DNA from: Ravibacter sp964559125
GTDB lineage: Bacteria; Bacteroidota; Bacteroidia; Cytophagales; Spirosomataceae
Length of the DNA: 64,000 nt
Direction of reading: 5' to 3'
NCBI GenBank assembly: GCA_964559125.1
Contig: CAZLGW010000031.1
Location: 1 to 64,000, forward strand
Both the position numbers and the translations under genes were made by a program. The notes under the pieces were generated by a model. The model did no database searches. It was not told the DNA's origin and saw only the letters and a list, made by a program, of their open reading frames with translations. Every line of letters begins with the position of its first letter. The first letter of the stretch is position 1. This document shows positions 1-8,904 of this stretch, in pieces.

Positions 1-533
1 CGCAGATGGCGCGTCGCTTTCAGCAGGTGATCTTTAACGGTTCCTTTGGTGGTTCCCAGTTCGGAGGCTATCTCCTCCAGGCTCCTGTTTTCGAGCCGGT
101 ACATCCGGAACACCCTCTGGCGCTGAGGAGGTAAGGTAGAAATTCCTTTTTCGGCCAGCTCCGTATAGTCTTCCAGTATAATTTTATCAATGGGATTATA
201 GTAGTCTGCAATTTCTTCGCACTCCTCCCGGTCTATTGACTGAAATTCCGGAACTTTCTTTGCGAGCAGGTTTATCAGATGGTTCCTGCAGCATTTGAGG
301 AGATAGCTTCTTACCGGGCGTTCCGGATCGAGCGTTGTTCTGTGCTCCCAAACCTTTAGAAACACATCCTGAACCGCCTCTTCTGCCAACTCCGACGATT
401 TGAGAAACTTTAAGGACAGATGATAAATGTAGACATGATAGCGGTCATAGAAACTTGCGAAGGCATGCCTGTCTCCCCTCCTGATTTTGACAACCAGATC
501 AGAATCACTCAGCAATTTGCTTTCCCTGTCCAT
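1..533 (-). CDS. ECF-type RNA polymerase sigma factor (3' end cut by window edge)
   Basis: I translated this gene by hand from the ATG at 533. It gives 177 codons and runs off the left edge. Region 2 covers about residues 20-85 and contains the helix ELAEEAVQDVFLKVWEHR, which in this family contacts core polymerase and the -10 DNA. Region 4 covers about residues 125-177 with the helix-turn-helix SLEEIASELGTTKGTVKDHL. The linker between them is short and there is no region 3, as in ECF (sigma-70 family group 4) factors. In Bacteroidota such factors are often paired with a FecR-type anti-sigma and a SusC/SusD transport locus. Any such partner would lie to the left, outside the window. Only the last few residues appear to be missing. 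Confidence 0.9.
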   Translation of the reverse strand, partial: MDRESKLLSDSDLVVKIRRGDRHAFASFYDRYHVYIYHLSLKFLKSSELAEEAVQDVFLKVWEHRTTLDPERPVRSYLLKCCRNHLINLLAKKVPEFQSIDREECEEIADYYNPIDKIILEDYTELAEKGISTLPPQRQRVFRMYRLENRSLEEIASELGTTKGTVKDHLLKATRHL

Positions 534-752
534 GAGCTATCGTACAAATTTCAATTCCTCCCCAATACTATAAAAATATCACAACATTTAGAGAAGTCCG
601 AATATTCGATCATATAATCAAAAAAACACGAAATACTCACCTGCTGCGTGAAAATGTCGTGCGCAATGATCTGTACGAAAAACCCGGTTTGTAACAATAG
701 TCACTGAAAAAGCCGTACTATCTGCCGAAATTTGAAGAAAAAAGATACGACA

Positions 753-959
753 ATGACTCGCAATACTCTAATTTTCACCATCATCGGCACCCTGGCGGGA
801 GCTCTGGCCGGGTACCTCTATTATGCCTACATTGGCTGTGAAAGCGGCGCGTGTCCGCTTACTTCAAAGCCTATTCCTTCCACGTTGTACGGCGCTTTTA
901 CGGGAGGGCTTATTTTAAATACTTTTACCGGCAGCAAAAAAGAGGAACGACCTGAATGA
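753..959 (+). CDS. DUF6132 family small membrane protein
   Basis: A 68-residue protein starting at the ATG at 753. A TTG 21 bases upstream is in frame but adds only a charged tail, so ATG is preferred. It has a hydrophobic glycine-rich segment (about residues 6-28), then GCESGACPLTSKP and a second hydrophobic stretch, STLYGAFTGGLI. Two cysteines spaced by four residues between two membrane segments, followed by the TSxPxxSTLYG pattern, are typical of DUF6132, a Bacteroidota family of unknown function. Cysteine or metal chemistry at the membrane is possible but is only inference. The gene stands alone between two genes on the other strand. Confidence 0.8.
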   Translation: MTRNTLIFTIIGTLAGALAGYLYYAYIGCESGACPLTSKPIPSTLYGAFTGGLILNTFTGSKKEERPE

Positions 960-991
960 AACGGAAAAGCCTCCTCTAAAACAGGCGCCTT

Positions 992-2284
992 TCACTCAAA
1001 CACCTCCCCCACCTTAAACTTCAGCTCCGGAAACAATGGCGAAGCCATGTCATCCTCACCAACAAAAGGTCTGAGGCCCACGTATTTGCCGTCACGAAGC
1101 ACATACACCAGGATCACTTTGTCTACCGGCTCTACCACCCAATATTCCTTTATCCCGTTTTCTTCGTAAAGGTCAAACTTAATCCCCATCTCTTTCTCCG
1201 TATTACCGGGAGAGAGGATCTCGACGACCAGGTCGGGAGCGCCGATGCAGCCGTGGTTGTCGATTTTTGCAGGGTCGCATATCACACAGATATCCGGCTG
1301 AACAACGGTAAATACCTGCTTATCGGCGATTTGCTTTTTGGAATCGGGCAGGCGTACGTCGAATGGAGCCGGGAAAACCTTACAGGCTTTGTTTCTAAAA
1401 AACAATCCGATCTCCAAAAATAGCTTCCCCGAGACCAACTGATGCGTCGGACTCGGCGCCGGGCTCATCTTGTGAATCAACCCCTTGATCAGCTCGACCC
1501 TTTCCTCAAACTTCCATTTAAAATAATCGGCATACGAATATAGCTTCGTCAGGTCTAACTGATCCGGCGAAGTGATTTCATGCCCATAGGCTACTGCAGA
1601 TTCTTCGACTATATTTTCGGAACCATCTCCCAGCTTAGTCTCGTTCCGGGTTGCAAATACTTCTCCTACCTTAAATTTCAGCTCCGGGAACAACGGCGAA
1701 GCCATGTCGTCGTCTTCTGTAAAGGGTTTAAGCCCGGCGAACTTACCATCGACGAGCGTATAAACCAGAATCGTTTTGTGTGACGGTTCCACAATCCAAT
1801 ATTCTTTTACCACGTTTTCTTCGTATAGGTCAAATTTGATCCCCATCTCTTTCTCCGTATTACCGGGGGAAAGAATCTCGACCGCCAGGTCAGGAGCACC
1901 GATACAGCCGCGGTTGTCGATTTTCGCAGGGTCACATATTACGCACAAATCCGGCTGAACGACTGTAAAGACCTGTTCGTCTTCGGTTCCCTTTTTGGAA
2001 TCAGGAAGACGCACATCGAAGGGGGCCGCAAACACCCTGCAGATTTTATCTTCAAAAAAGAGCCCAACCTTTAGTGTGAGCTTTAAAGAAACAGATTGAT
2101 GGGTCGGGCCTGGTGCCGGGCTCATTTTGTGAATCAATCCCCCGATCAGCTCAACCCTTTCCTGAAACTTCCATCTGAAGTAGTCGGCATAAGAATATAG
2201 CTTCGTCAGATCTAATTGATCCAAAGAGGTGATTTCAGCCCCGTAGGCTATTGAAGGTTCTTCTATTATTTTGTCGGACTTCAT
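992..2284 (-). CDS. Uma2/DUF820-family predicted nuclease, tandem fusion of two full domains
   Basis: A 430-residue protein containing the same domain twice. Residues 12-210 and 231-429 align throughout with an offset of 219. Both copies begin with YGxEITS-DQLDLTKLYSYADYF, contain RVELI-GLIHKMSPAP, and share the Uma2 signature (QPD-CVICDPAKIDN, then GAPDL-VEILSPG, a lysine, and EYW-VEP). Uma2 proteins have a PD-(D/E)XK nuclease-like fold and are normally about 190-220 residues with one domain. The DNA of the two halves is also very similar, which suggests recent duplication. The linker at 211-230 ends in a remnant resembling the protein's own N-terminus, as expected if two tandem genes fused by loss of a stop codon. 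The biological role of Uma2 proteins is not established. Confidence 0.88.
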   Translation of the reverse strand: MKSDKIIEEPSIAYGAEITSLDQLDLTKLYSYADYFRWKFQERVELIGGLIHKMSPAPGPTHQSVSLKLTLKVGLFFEDKICRVFAAPFDVRLPDSKKGTEDEQVFTVVQPDLCVICDPAKIDNRGCIGAPDLAVEILSPGNTEKEMGIKFDLYEENVVKEYWIVEPSHKTILVYTLVDGKFAGLKPFTEDDDMASPLFPELKFKVGEVFATRNETKLGDGSENIVEESAVAYGHEITSPDQLDLTKLYSYADYFKWKFEERVELIKGLIHKMSPAPSPTHQLVSGKLFLEIGLFFRNKACKVFPAPFDVRLPDSKKQIADKQVFTVVQPDICVICDPAKIDNHGCIGAPDLVVEILSPGNTEKEMGIKFDLYEENGIKEYWVVEPVDKVILVYVLRDGKYVGLRPFVGEDDMASPLFPELKFKVGEVFE

Positions 2285-2359
2285 AGTATGTATTTATAAC
2301 ATCCTGATCCTTAGGTCAAAGATAGTAAAATTCCATGCATCTCCAGCGCTTTCGTACAC

Positions 2360-3670
2360 TCAAACCTCTTCCTCCAGCCTGTACCGGTATGTCTTCTGCG
2401 AGGGGATCCTGGCCAGTAGTAAAAGCCCTATCACAAAGTAGACAAGCAGTGCCAGTATGCTGTTGCGCATACTGCCGGTGAGCACTTCGATAAACCCGAA
2501 TGTGAAGGTACCCAAAACCAGTGATGTCTTTTCGGTGACATCGTAGAAGCTGAAATAAGAGGCTGTGTCTTTGGTATCGTCAGGGATCAGCTTCGTATAG
2601 GTAGCGCGGGAGAGCGCCTGGATCCCGCCCATAACCATACCTACCGTAGCGGCAAGCATGTAAAACTCTTCCTCCTTTGTCACAAAATAAGCTGCTGCAC
2701 AAATGCCTATCCAGGTAGCTACGCCGATCATCAGCGCATAGATATTTCCCAGTTTCCCTGAAAGCCAGGAGAAAAAATAAGAACCGGCTATGCCGATGAT
2801 CTGGATGAGCAGGATCGTCGTTATGAGGCTCTTGGGAGGGAGCTTCAGTTCGTTTGCCCCGAAAAGAGTAGCAACGTACATTACCGTCTGCACCCCCATA
2901 TTAAAAATGAAGAATGCTATCAGGTAACGCGGGAGCAGTACCTGCTTCTGCAACTGCCGGAATACAATGCCAAGCTTCCTGAAACCATTGAAAATCCAGC
3001 TTCCTTCCGGTTTCCTGTTATGAATGTTATCGGGCAAACGCCTGAAAGGGATCTGGGCAAATGCAATCCACCAGATTCCGACCGACAAAAATGACAATCG
3101 GGCAGGCAGCGACTTGTCGACGATGCCGTACCAGGCCGGGAACATGATCATCGACAGGTTAAACAGCAGTAAAATGACTGCACCCAGATAACCCAGCGCA
3201 AATCCTCTGGCGCTGAAACGATCGTAGTTATCTTCAGTAGCTATTTCCGGCAGGAAAGAATTATAAAATACGATACTCCCGCTCCACCCGATCAGGCTGG
3301 CCATAAAGGCAAGCACCGAAACTTCCAGCGTATCTCTTTTGAAGAAAAAAAGGCACGCACAACTGATCGCGCCCAGGTAGCAGAAAAATTTCATGAATGT
3401 CTTTTTTCTGCCCGTGTAATCGGCTATTGCGGTACAAAAGGGAATCAAAATTGCTATCAGGAGAAAAGAAAACGAAACAGACCAGGAAAACAATACCGTA
3501 TTCTTTACCTGTATACCGAAAAAGCTCACCACATCACTCCCGTCTTCCGCTAACGCGGTCGCGCTGAAATAAACCGGGAATACGCTTGCCGTAATCACGA
3601 GGTTATGAACCGAGTTGGCCCAGTCGTACATACACCAGGCATTGATAATGCGGGGGTTATTTTTCTGCAT
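2360..3670 (-). CDS. MFS transporter of the UMF1 (Atg22-like) family
   Basis: A 436-residue integral membrane protein with roughly 12 hydrophobic segments. The N-terminus, with NAWCMYDWANSVHNLV followed by a first helix ending in FPVYF, is the hallmark of UMF1/YxiO-type major facilitator proteins. The region around residues 330-350 (GMVMGGIQALSRATYTKLIP) matches the conserved helix 9-10 loop of the same group. Some family members export amino acids from the yeast vacuole (Atg22), but the bacterial substrates are unknown, so none is assigned. It is encoded just downstream of tamL on the same strand with a 37-base gap and could be co-transcribed with it. Confidence 0.85.
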   Translation of the reverse strand: MQKNNPRIINAWCMYDWANSVHNLVITASVFPVYFSATALAEDGSDVVSFFGIQVKNTVLFSWSVSFSFLLIAILIPFCTAIADYTGRKKTFMKFFCYLGAISCACLFFFKRDTLEVSVLAFMASLIGWSGSIVFYNSFLPEIATEDNYDRFSARGFALGYLGAVILLLFNLSMIMFPAWYGIVDKSLPARLSFLSVGIWWIAFAQIPFRRLPDNIHNRKPEGSWIFNGFRKLGIVFRQLQKQVLLPRYLIAFFIFNMGVQTVMYVATLFGANELKLPPKSLITTILLIQIIGIAGSYFFSWLSGKLGNIYALMIGVATWIGICAAAYFVTKEEEFYMLAATVGMVMGGIQALSRATYTKLIPDDTKDTASYFSFYDVTEKTSLVLGTFTFGFIEVLTGSMRNSILALLVYFVIGLLLLARIPSQKTYRYRLEEEV

Positions 3671-3707
3671 TTCCGGGTAGGGTTATTGATCGCAGGGTAG
3701 TTTTCGT

Positions 3708-6203
3708 TTAGAAAGGATAGCCGACGCCGATATTCAGGTTGAGAAAGTTGGTCTGGCGGTTGTTGAACAATTTACTGAATTTCAGCTCATCCAGTACAAA
3801 CCGTTGAAGATAAGGATCGTACACTTTTGCACCAAAGTCAAAACGCAATACTACAAAACTGAAGTCATAACGTAATCCAAAACCGGTACCGACTGCAAAT
3901 TGCTTATAAAACCGATCTATTTTAAACATGCCCGACTCAAAATCAGACCCCGACAAATTCCAGACGTTCCCGGCATCGAGGAACAGTGCATAATTGATCT
4001 TCCCGAAAAAGTCTGCCAGATGCCCCCTGAGCTCGAGATTTCCTTCAATCAGGAATTCTCCCGGCGACTCGATAGAAAGGTTATTGGACGTGTACCTGGG
4101 AGGGGTAGAACCCGGCCCCAACCTCCTGGGCAGCCAGGCCCTGATGCTGTTTGAACCACCCGCGAAGAAATATTTTTCATAGGGAGGCACGCTGCTGATC
4201 CCTTTCCTGTTCCCGCCGTAGCTGTGCACGCCGCCCGTATTGACCCTGGCTACAAAAGAGGAGGAATTATTGATCCGCCAGTATTTCCGGTAGTCGATGT
4301 TCCAGCGGATAAATTTAAAAAACTGAAGCGTATCACGTTCCGCACCCGGATTGACGATCTTATTGATAACATTCATCTGCCCCGGGAAAAAATTGAGGGA
4401 TGTCCCGCCCGACTCCAGCGATGCGCGAAGGTATTTTGCATTTTCGGGCGCCCCGAAAATCGGGTTTGTGTTATAGACAAACGTAAAATTAAACCCTGAA
4501 ACAAAAGAACGCAGAAAACTATTTCTCAGGTTATTCCCCTGCAGGGCCAGGGAATCGAGCAACTGCTGAAATTCCGGGTTTATTTTTTGCGTATTCAGGA
4601 TGCTCAGGTCGATCAGCGACAGGCTGTAGAAGATATTGTTATTGGGCTGCAGCGAATAGGTAGCCGCCGACTTAATGCTCGTACGAACGTATTCCGGCCG
4701 GTCGACATAGTTATAACCTACGTTTACCTGGGTTTTGGGGTTCAGGTACCCATACCGGTGCCGTATTGCACCTATAGGCACAAGTAGCTGCGGAAAAGTA
4801 AGCGAGCTGTTTAAGCCCAGCTCCGTGCTGCGGTACAGGAGATTTCTTCCTCCATACCCCGAAACGGCTTCAATACCGCCCCGGAGGTTGATCTCGAAGT
4901 TTTCAAGCCCGTTAAACACGTTCCTGATCTTGTACGACAGGGTGGCAAAAGGACCCGGTGCCTGCGACTGGATTACGTTCAGCCCGAGATCCGTAGCCAG
5001 TTCGTATTTGTTCAGCGGGATAGCGTTGATCCTGCCCCTCAGGTTCGTCGCGGTAGAGTCAAACAAAAGGTTGACAAATTGAAACTGGTCGGTAAGAGAA
5101 AGCTGCCTTTGCGTATACCGCTCATCCAACTGGCTGTAGATACTGTCGGGCCGCAGCCGGATCATCGAATTCAATATCCGCGGCGAATACTTTTTGTCGC
5201 TGTGAATGTAGGTAATACCTTCGTAGCTGATCGTATCCTTCACATCGAGCTCCACAGGCAACCCCGACGAAGGCTGCACCTCTACGGTCATACCGGAAAT
5301 ACGGAATTTCTTTTGCCCCCCCGGAGGAGGTGTATTGGCGACGAAAGTTCTGATATCGATGCTTTTCCTGATACTGTCTGTTTCCAGCCTGATCGTATCG
5401 TTGATCAGGAAAGAGATATTCTGCCTTGTAAAGGCATAATATCCGTTATTCTTGAGCAAGGTCTCTATCCTGATCCTTTCTTCTTCGAAAACACCCTGGT
5501 CGTAACGGTCCCCGGGCCTTAGCTTGCCTGCCGCACCCTTTCCGTGGCTAAGCAGACTGTCTATTTCCCGGTTCCGGCTGAGGGTTACTACGTCCCTTAT
5601 AATAGTCGGCCTGCCTTCGGTAATATAGTAGGTATTCTTTACGCGCTGAAATGAAGTATCGGACTTGTACGACACCTGTGCATCAAAAAAACCCTTATTG
5701 AAAAGATAGCCCTTTATTTTCTCCAGGTTTTTCTCCGCTTCGGCTTTGGAGTGGTATACCGGCGGCTCACCGGGCACACGCATCCACCAGTTTCCCTCTT
5801 CCACCCCGAGCCGGGCTTTTTCAATGCGTTTTACATACTTTTTCCTGAGCTTATTCTGCTGCCTTACCGAAAGACTGGTATCGGCCGATTTCGACTGGTA
5901 CTCCAGCGTCAGGTCCGAGAGTTTGCGCCGGTAGTGTTCCCGGTTATACCCGCTCGAGCCTACCCGGTAGAGCCACAGGTAAGGATAAAACGGAAGCGCC
6001 AGGAACCGACGATTGGGTTTTGTCGGGATGAGCGCTTCCATATCCTCATTTTTGATAACTTTATTGCCTTTAAATGCCGTGTTTCCCAGCAGGTATTCTT
6101 TTTCACCGTTTGTTTTCACAGTTGCACAACCCGAAAACCACAGGGGTAAAAAAGCGAAAAGCAACAGACTTATAAGGCGCAGATACTGAAAATATGCTTT
6201 CAA
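3708..6203 (-). CDS. tamL: TamL-type Omp85/BamA-family outer membrane lipoprotein
   Basis: An 831-residue Omp85 protein. A hydrophobic N-terminal segment ends in the lipobox LWFSGC (Cys26), marking it as a lipoprotein. Such an anchor is the feature that separates Bacteroidota TamL from proteobacterial TamA. POTRA-like segments cover about residues 35-330 and the C-terminal half is a beta-barrel ending in LNLNIGVGYPF, with an aromatic terminal residue as expected for BAM substrates. The segment FFAGGSNSIRAW is the conserved barrel-interior motif (R-x-W in place of the usual VRGY). The start is a TTG at 6203. An in-frame stop lies just upstream and no ATG gives a signal peptide. The 5' end overlaps the divergent methyltransferase gene by 10 bases. 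The likely role is outer membrane biogenesis with a TamB partner, which is not in this window. Confidence 0.87.
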   Translation of the reverse strand: MKAYFQYLRLISLLLFAFLPLWFSGCATVKTNGEKEYLLGNTAFKGNKVIKNEDMEALIPTKPNRRFLALPFYPYLWLYRVGSSGYNREHYRRKLSDLTLEYQSKSADTSLSVRQQNKLRKKYVKRIEKARLGVEEGNWWMRVPGEPPVYHSKAEAEKNLEKIKGYLFNKGFFDAQVSYKSDTSFQRVKNTYYITEGRPTIIRDVVTLSRNREIDSLLSHGKGAAGKLRPGDRYDQGVFEEERIRIETLLKNNGYYAFTRQNISFLINDTIRLETDSIRKSIDIRTFVANTPPPGGQKKFRISGMTVEVQPSSGLPVELDVKDTISYEGITYIHSDKKYSPRILNSMIRLRPDSIYSQLDERYTQRQLSLTDQFQFVNLLFDSTATNLRGRINAIPLNKYELATDLGLNVIQSQAPGPFATLSYKIRNVFNGLENFEINLRGGIEAVSGYGGRNLLYRSTELGLNSSLTFPQLLVPIGAIRHRYGYLNPKTQVNVGYNYVDRPEYVRTSIKSAATYSLQPNNNIFYSLSLIDLSILNTQKINPEFQQLLDSLALQGNNLRNSFLRSFVSGFNFTFVYNTNPIFGAPENAKYLRASLESGGTSLNFFPGQMNVINKIVNPGAERDTLQFFKFIRWNIDYRKYWRINNSSSFVARVNTGGVHSYGGNRKGISSVPPYEKYFFAGGSNSIRAWLPRRLGPGSTPPRYTSNNLSIESPGEFLIEGNLELRGHLADFFGKINYALFLDAGNVWNLSGSDFESGMFKIDRFYKQFAVGTGFGLRYDFSFVVLRFDFGAKVYDPYLQRFVLDELKFSKLFNNRQTNFLNLNIGVGYPF

Positions 6204-6946
6204 AAAACCAGATCAAATATTACAAATCGCTGCAAATTAAAAAGTTCAGACAGATTCACCAATCTTTCACCGTAGAAGGCGCCAAAAGCGTAACCGAGCT
6301 TCTGGCATCCGACTTTGAGGTTGAGCTGGTCGCTGTAACGGAAAAATTCAGGACCGCTCATTCCCACCTTCTTGAGACCATCGACGCGCAGGTCGTCACT
6401 GCTACGGCCGGCGACCTTGCCCAGATAGGCAGCTACCAGAGCAACAATGCCTGCGTGGCCATTGCTAAAACGAAAGAAAACACTTTTACAGATGTAGCAG
6501 GTAAAGAATTTGTGATTGTGCTCGATGATATCCGCGACCCGGGAAACCTGGGAACTATCGTCCGGATCGCAGACTGGTACGGCTTCCATAAGATCGTATG
6601 CTCGGAAACGACCACCGATTTCTACAACCCCAAAGTAATCGCAGCGAGCATGGGCTCCTTCACAAGGATCCAGGTCTATTACAGCCATCTCGGCAGCTAT
6701 TTTGAGAAGGCTGCGCCTGCCCGGATCACGGGTACTTTCCTCGAAGGGGTCTCTCTTTACGAATATAACTTCCCTCTCTCGGGAGGCTACCTGGTGCTCG
6801 GAAACGAGGCCAACGGCATTAGCGGCGAGGTTGCGGCCCTGGTCACCGACCGGGTATCGATTCCCCGTTTCGGAGAGGCGGAATCGCTCAATGCAGGGAT
6901 TGCCGCGGCCGTCATTTGCGACAACATCAGGCGCCAGTGGAAATAA
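6194..6946 (+). CDS. TrmH/SpoU-family RNA 2'-O-methyltransferase
   Basis: A 250-residue SPOUT-class methyltransferase. The N-terminal substrate-binding domain begins MLSKNQIKYYKSLQ and contains FTVEGAKSV. The three conserved motifs of the SpoU family follow: VLDDIRDPGNLGTIVRIADWYG, then YLVLGNEANGIS, then VSIPRFGEAESLNAGIAAAVI. These form the knotted S-adenosylmethionine site and the catalytic Arg/Asn elements. The usual targets are ribose 2'-OH groups in 23S rRNA or tRNA. The exact nucleotide cannot be assigned, because RlmB-like and TrmH-like members differ subtly. The ATG at 6194 is well supported by the family-typical N-terminus. It lies inside the first codons of divergent tamL. Confidence 0.9.
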   Translation: MLSKNQIKYYKSLQIKKFRQIHQSFTVEGAKSVTELLASDFEVELVAVTEKFRTAHSHLLETIDAQVVTATAGDLAQIGSYQSNNACVAIAKTKENTFTDVAGKEFVIVLDDIRDPGNLGTIVRIADWYGFHKIVCSETTTDFYNPKVIAASMGSFTRIQVYYSHLGSYFEKAAPARITGTFLEGVSLYEYNFPLSGGYLVLGNEANGISGEVAALVTDRVSIPRFGEAESLNAGIAAAVICDNIRRQWK

Positions 6947-6959
6947 ATTATGCTAAGGA

Positions 6960-6991
6960 TTTGGTACAGTTCAAAAGAGAAATTACTTTTG
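6960..6991 (+). promoter_or_regulatory. Promoter for tRNA-Ser (TTTG, 20 bases, TACTTTTG)
   Basis: TTTG at 6960-6963 is followed after 20 bases by TACTTTTG at 6984-6991. This is a full match to the Bacteroidota primary sigma consensus (-33 TTTG, -7 TAnnTTTG). It sits between the methyltransferase stop and the tRNA, so it most likely drives the tRNA. Confidence 0.75.
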
Positions 6992-7034
6992 CACCCACAA
7001 AACACCTCCATACCTGATATGGAGATAGTTTTTT

Positions 7035-7119
7035 AGAGGGTTGGCGGAGTGGTCGATCGCGGCGGTCTTGAAAACCGTTGTACCGCAAGGTACCGGGGGT
7101 TCGAATCCCTCACCCTCTG
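7035..7119 (+). tRNA. tRNA-Ser (anticodon TGA)
   Basis: An 85-base tRNA with a perfect 7-bp acceptor stem (AGAGGGT at 7035-7041 with ACCCTCT at 7112-7118) and discriminator G at 7119. The anticodon loop CTTGAAA at 7067-7073 carries TGA at 7069-7071, which reads UCA serine codons. A long variable arm precedes the T-arm GGGGGTTCGAATCCC, as expected for a class II serine tRNA. CCA is not fully encoded. Confidence 0.96.
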
Positions 7120-7130
7120 CAGATTTTTGG

Positions 7131-7156
7131 AAAGCGCTGATTATCAGCGCTTTTTT
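7131..7156 (+). terminator. Rho-independent terminator after tRNA-Ser
   Basis: A 10-bp perfect stem (AAAGCGCTGA and TCAGCGCTTT) with a 3-base loop runs straight into a T-run. It lies 11 bases after the tRNA end. Confidence 0.85.
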
Positions 7157-7188
7157 GCATAGAAGACCACTCTATGTGAGTTCCCCTC

Positions 7189-8733
7189 TTACAACAGCTT
7201 TTTCAAATCCTCAAGCGTAGTATCGCTGATCCACCGGATTGCATTCGTTTCCGCACTTCCATCGGGCCTGATGACCACGTAACTCGGATAACCCGATTTC
7301 TTGAAAAGTTCGAACAGCTCTTTAATATGATCCTCTTTAACATATATATGCGTACCGGGCTGTTCCAGTTCCACAATTTTGTTCTGCCATTTATCTTCCC
7401 TGGATCCCCCGGAAGTACACAGGTAGACAAACTCAACCGGCAGGTTCTCCTTCTGTACTTCTTCATGAAGTTTTTTGCTGTGCGGCATTTGCTGGAGGCA
7501 TGGGGCGCACCAGGTACCCCAGATATCAAGGACGATCAGCTTGCCCGGATAGGCGCTTCTGATGCTCTCGATAAGGTCCTTGCCTGAGGCTTTGTCACTG
7601 ACAAAAAGATGACCTCCGAAAGGCGTCCCCAGCTTAAAAGTCCCCATCCCGGACTTCTCATTTTTCGATTCGGAAATAACGAGTATGCTGTCTACCTTAT
7701 CGGCTTTAGCCGAAATATCCTCCAGGTGTCTTTCCAGGAAAGCTTTCTGCCAGTCTCTTTCCAGGAGGGAGTGTCCTTTTTCAAAAATATGCTTTTGCTC
7801 TTTAATATCCGGATCTTCGATCTGGAACATAACCAGTCCGCTGTAATCCTCTCCAAATACAGAGTCGATTCCCGTAAGCAGCTTTGCCTGGTCCGGGAAT
7901 TCTTCCGTCCGGTCGCTCCGGCTTACCCTGTAGGAATACAGCAGGTATTTCAAAAAGATCCTGCTGTCGTTGGAGATCGAATAAATCGGATGCTTAGTAT
8001 ATTCACTGAAGTCATAGCCTGCTTCCGGATCTTTCCGGTTTTCGGCAAAATACCTGAAATAGTAAGTCGCCTTCCATTGCAGGTAGCTGGACATGGTTTC
8101 ATTATCAATCAGGAATTTAAACCGGCTTCCGTTTTCTGCAACAAATTGCTGGTCGGCTTCCCGACGGATCTCCAGTAAAGAGTCAAGTTTTGCAAAATAG
8201 CGCTCGTCCGGCTTGTATTTCATGGCATGAAGGTCAAAATCCAGCTGCTTTTCTCTTCTGAATCGCAGGTAGCGGTTCATTGTACTGCATACAGCAGAGT
8301 CGGGGCCGCTAAACCGGAGAACTTCATTGTTTTGAAACCCTCCGGGCTGTTTGAGGATTCCCAGGTCGATCTCCATAAGCAGCCCGTCATGGGCAATAAG
8401 CAAGTGATGCATACGCTTTTCAATTTCAAACCAGATCTGCTGGTAAGGCAACGGGTCTGAAGCAGTAATTTCGAAAGTCCCATCGTTATGAAGCTGCACT
8501 TTTTCCTTCGTCTGGGTGTCACCGATCAGGCTGACTTTGTGGGCTATTACCTTTAGCCCGGCTAATTCTTCAGGACTCGCATTTTTGATCTTCCCCTTTA
8601 TTACCGGCGCCTTTTTCGTAAAGAAAACTTTCCCGAATTCAGGGTCTGTGATAGAAACAACAGCCGGCTCCTGCTGGGCAAAAGACCCGCAATTTGCGAG
8701 AACAACGAATAAAAGCGCTTTTAGAAATTTCAT
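7189..8733 (-). CDS. Secreted TlpA-like thioredoxin-fold protein with large N-terminal region
   Basis: A 514-residue exported protein starting at the ATG at 8733. A longer frame reaches 8778, but the signal peptide MKFLKALLFVVLANCGSFAQ begins at 8733. Residues about 20-375 form a region of unclear fold that begins with a beta-rich stretch, as in many Bacteroidota TlpA-like proteins. The last 117 residues are a thioredoxin domain with LDIWGTWCAPCLQQMP, where the CAPC redox site is Cys409/Cys412, and the cis-proline region SGYPSYVVI. TlpA-type proteins reduce or isomerise disulfides in the periplasm. It is followed upstream by two further thiol-chemistry genes on the same strand with a 171-base gap. 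Confidence 0.85.
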   Translation of the reverse strand: MKFLKALLFVVLANCGSFAQQEPAVVSITDPEFGKVFFTKKAPVIKGKIKNASPEELAGLKVIAHKVSLIGDTQTKEKVQLHNDGTFEITASDPLPYQQIWFEIEKRMHHLLIAHDGLLMEIDLGILKQPGGFQNNEVLRFSGPDSAVCSTMNRYLRFRREKQLDFDLHAMKYKPDERYFAKLDSLLEIRREADQQFVAENGSRFKFLIDNETMSSYLQWKATYYFRYFAENRKDPEAGYDFSEYTKHPIYSISNDSRIFLKYLLYSYRVSRSDRTEEFPDQAKLLTGIDSVFGEDYSGLVMFQIEDPDIKEQKHIFEKGHSLLERDWQKAFLERHLEDISAKADKVDSILVISESKNEKSGMGTFKLGTPFGGHLFVSDKASGKDLIESIRSAYPGKLIVLDIWGTWCAPCLQQMPHSKKLHEEVQKENLPVEFVYLCTSGGSREDKWQNKIVELEQPGTHIYVKEDHIKELFELFKKSGYPSYVVIRPDGSAETNAIRWISDTTLEDLKKLL

Positions 8734-8904
8734 CGAAATATCAGATTTGTTGAAGATGTACATAAACCCCGAAAACAACTAATATTTTAGTTACTGTTGA
8801 TTCAGAGAAAAGTACTACCCCTTCCGGCACGTTATGGAAAAAACCGGCAGGCAGTTATCCGAAAAAAGTATCTGTATGGGATTAAGGAGTGGCCTGTACG
8901 CAGA

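Noticed and set aside
420..617. 65-codon plus-strand frame at the left edge
   Set aside because: It is antisense to the ECF sigma factor gene, whose helix-turn-helix and region 2 motifs are clear.
2360..3670. Possible sugar or drug transporter
   Set aside because: The N-terminal motif assigns it to the UMF1 family, where bacterial substrates are unknown, so no substrate is claimed.
8777..8792. Palindrome AACTAA-TATT-TTAGTT resembling the one before the phosphonate operon
   Set aside because: The similarity is limited to AT-rich bases and the two sites serve unrelated genes, so a shared operator is not supported.
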